From: Prostheceraeus crozeri
Lineage: Eukaryota; Platyhelminthes; Polycladida; Euryleptidae
Assembly: GCA_907163375.1 (NCBI GenBank)
Contig: CAJQUW010007968.1
Coordinates: 1-64,000 of the forward strand
Direction: 5' to 3'
DNA: 64,000 nucleotides
The position numbers and the translations under genes were made by a program. The notes beneath the pieces are model-generated. The model did not search any database. It saw only the letters and a program-made list of their open reading frames with translations, and was not told the origin of the DNA. Shown piece after piece: positions 62,120-64,000 of the stretch; the first letter of the stretch is position 1; each line of letters opens with the position of its first letter.

Positions 62120-62970
62120 GGGTAAGGATTCGCGTTTCGGCCTCTACTCCTGAACGCTGAGACTCACCCAAGCGGGACCCTGCTATATGAAAGCAGTTTC
62201 TAAATTAATTAAATCAATGAAAGCACGCGCAATTATTAAGAAGCTGCTCAGCAGAAATATATTCGCATTTCAATAAAGTTTCACTATGTTTATGCAGCTG
62301 CTTCTCAGCACTGTGCGTGAGATCTATGCCCTAGTCTGTGATTTTTATATTAATATCAAGATATTCTACTTGTTTGTTATTACTCCCACTTCTTCTGGCT
62401 TCTAGACGGAGTAGACAAATCTGTGATATCAAGGAATCAAACCTTTTATAATTGATAACACATAAATCGTCAATGTATCTAGAAGTATTAGATATTATTC
62501 TAGCTAGAATGTACCTCTGATTCTTCATTAAATTAGTCATGAAAGTGAATTCGCAATGTAAAAGAATTAAATCTGCAAGAAGAAGACTACAATTGCCACC
62601 CATAGGAATGCCTCTTACTTGTTGAAAAGACTAAACCACCGAATGTAACAAAAACTTGGTTTATAATGAATTATTTGAATTTATCCTCAGTGAACACGCT
62701 TTAACCTTGATACCTGACACCAGATGAAAAACTTGTTTCGAAACCTATACACGGATATTTCCTATTAGAATCGTTGAAAATGAAGTCGAGCAGGTTGGAA
62801 ATATGAGTAATGACATCTTTATGATCCAGATTGGTGAACAAAGTGGAAAAATCGAAAATTTGTACATGTACGCCATATGCTGTAATGTTTTGAATTTTAT
62901 TGAGGAATACCATGAATTGCGTTACAGTACTTCCTATTATTTGATTGACTGGAGTGTTGGAAGTCTTTCT
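62120..62970 (-). pseudogene. Penelope-like element fragment (RT core and tail)
   Basis: 62913-62701 encodes VQIFDFSTLFTNLDHKDVIT, matching the first RT motif of PLE-type enzymes (DFSTLYTN.PH). 62603-62331 encodes MGGNCSLLLADLILLHCEF and the catalytic SRYIDDLCVIN, then VEYLDINIKITD. A gap and frame change separate them. Downstream (62160-62120, minus strand) GAGGCCGAAACGCGAATCC recalls the CGAAACGCG end of the other PLEs. The RT sequence differs clearly from copies A and B, so it is another PLE lineage, perhaps the same as the fragment at 14385. Confidence 0.7.
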
Positions 62971-64000
62971 TCCTGTAACTTAATGACTTCATTCTCTTCG
63001 TAAATTATTTCGTATTTTAAGTATTGCTTGTAATGCGGTGGCTAGTAGTAATTTTAGTCGTTTTAATTGCTGAAAAATGCATTGCGTAGTAGCATAGCGC
63101 AAAGATAATGTCAGTGTTGGGTGATAGCAGGGTATCGTGTTACTCAATGTGATGTGTACCGTACTCGCTGTGTTATGTGCTCTCAACTTTGCTGTACCTG
63201 GGGAAGGGTGAATCACCTAAAAGTACACAAATAAAAATTATTAGACATTGGAACTTTTATTCTCCAATGTCTCGAAATGAACCTAATTGCGATCAGTTTT
63301 CACATCAAAACTATTGTGCTATAGTTTCTGAACAACTTCCAGTGCATTTGCATGGAGACATCAATCGTCTACTGCTAATTCGATGTGGAAACATGAAATA
63401 TTAAGAGAGAAGCGTTTCCTATCGACTCTTCCACATTACGCTGCTTTCTGATTCGACCTGACCGCAGACTCCTGAAATTTGTGGTTGTTTGGTACTAGTC
63501 CGGCAGACAGAGCGAGTTTCAACAGGGAACAAGGCCGAAAATGAGACTTTCACAGAATGATGTACACTCGATGCCTATTAGGAATCTGCACGTCTGCCGA
63601 GTTCTTGTTAGACAGGATCAAAGAAAAAACACATGCTAATCCAATGGGAAACAGTTTTGACAAAAATGAAATTTTCTATGTTCTCTCTTACCTACTGAAA
63701 AGCACTAAAGTCTAGAGCCATAATTTTTGACATCGAATGTCTTCAGGTTTTTTCCTAGCATTTGTATGTGCTATTATCATGCTTTAGATTGGCGATGCAT
63801 GCGAGAATGTGGCTCAATGTAGATAAAGTGGGTCGACATGTTAGTGTTTGCCAATAGTAGGAGACTTGCCAAATCTGAATACGTTGAGCTTCATAGATAA
63901 ACGTTCATGAACAAGATAAGAAGTGACTGATGACATTCCATGTAAAAAATAATGATTCTAGACTCAGTGCTTTTCAATTGTTAAGAGAAAGCATAGAACA
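62971..64000. other. no gene recognised
   Basis: Short open frames on both strands, none with a recognisable domain or clear splice borders. Confidence 0.45.

Overview
The window is nuclear DNA of an invertebrate animal; the sequence alone does not let me name the species. Three things support this: candidate exons with GT/AG borders that look like part of an ADAMTS-like (TSP1 plus immunoglobulin) extracellular-matrix gene; very long introns; and a dense mix of LINEs, Penelope-like elements (PLEs), hAT, mariner and Harbinger-type MITEs, a tRNA-derived SINE and a Polinton. Nothing here is bacterial.

Layout. 1-375 is a 31-bp minisatellite. 1192-8720 is a mosaic of non-autonomous DNA transposons: a hAT-like element with CCCGAA-rich arms, a second hAT MITE and a TA-flanked mariner-type MITE with clean target duplications, plus foldbacks, a SINE and a PLE tail. 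8955-13010 is a full-length LINE on the minus strand with both ORFs open. 14385-16465 holds PLE and LINE scraps. 17148-17429 is a candidate host exon (TSP1-like). 18395-27744 is a 9.3-kb satellite of about 53-bp units. 28380-30120 is an inverted copy of 7133-8720 continued by 13160-13305, so the LINE sits inside one arm of an older inverted duplication. 30000-34345 holds two PLE copies head to head. 35711-35918 (immunoglobulin-like) and 38278-38436 are further candidate exons of the same gene, but their reading frames are disrupted. 39230-41160 is a 5'-truncated LINE.

41988-59478 is a 17.5-kb Polinton/Maverick, with terminal inverted repeats of about 530 bp and a 6-bp target duplication (GGCCTT). 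It carries an adenain-type protease, a retroviral-type integrase, a double-jelly-roll major capsid protein, a penton-like minor capsid protein, an A32/FtsK-like packaging ATPase, a protein-primed family B DNA polymerase and several small virion-type proteins. It is largely preserved but has a few breaks, and is treated here as a fossil. Its unusual points are a parvovirus-type phospholipase A2 motif in the same open frame as the integrase core, an adenovirus pX/Mu-like tail, a phage-tail-fibre-like repeat, a possible sliding-clamp-like protein, and a scatter of short GC-rich hairpins, several of them at gene 3' ends.

59479-64000 carries a hAT-like MITE, a Harbinger-type MITE and a minus-strand PLE fragment. 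If the host-gene reading is right, the gene runs left to right through much of the window and most of the other elements are intronic insertions.
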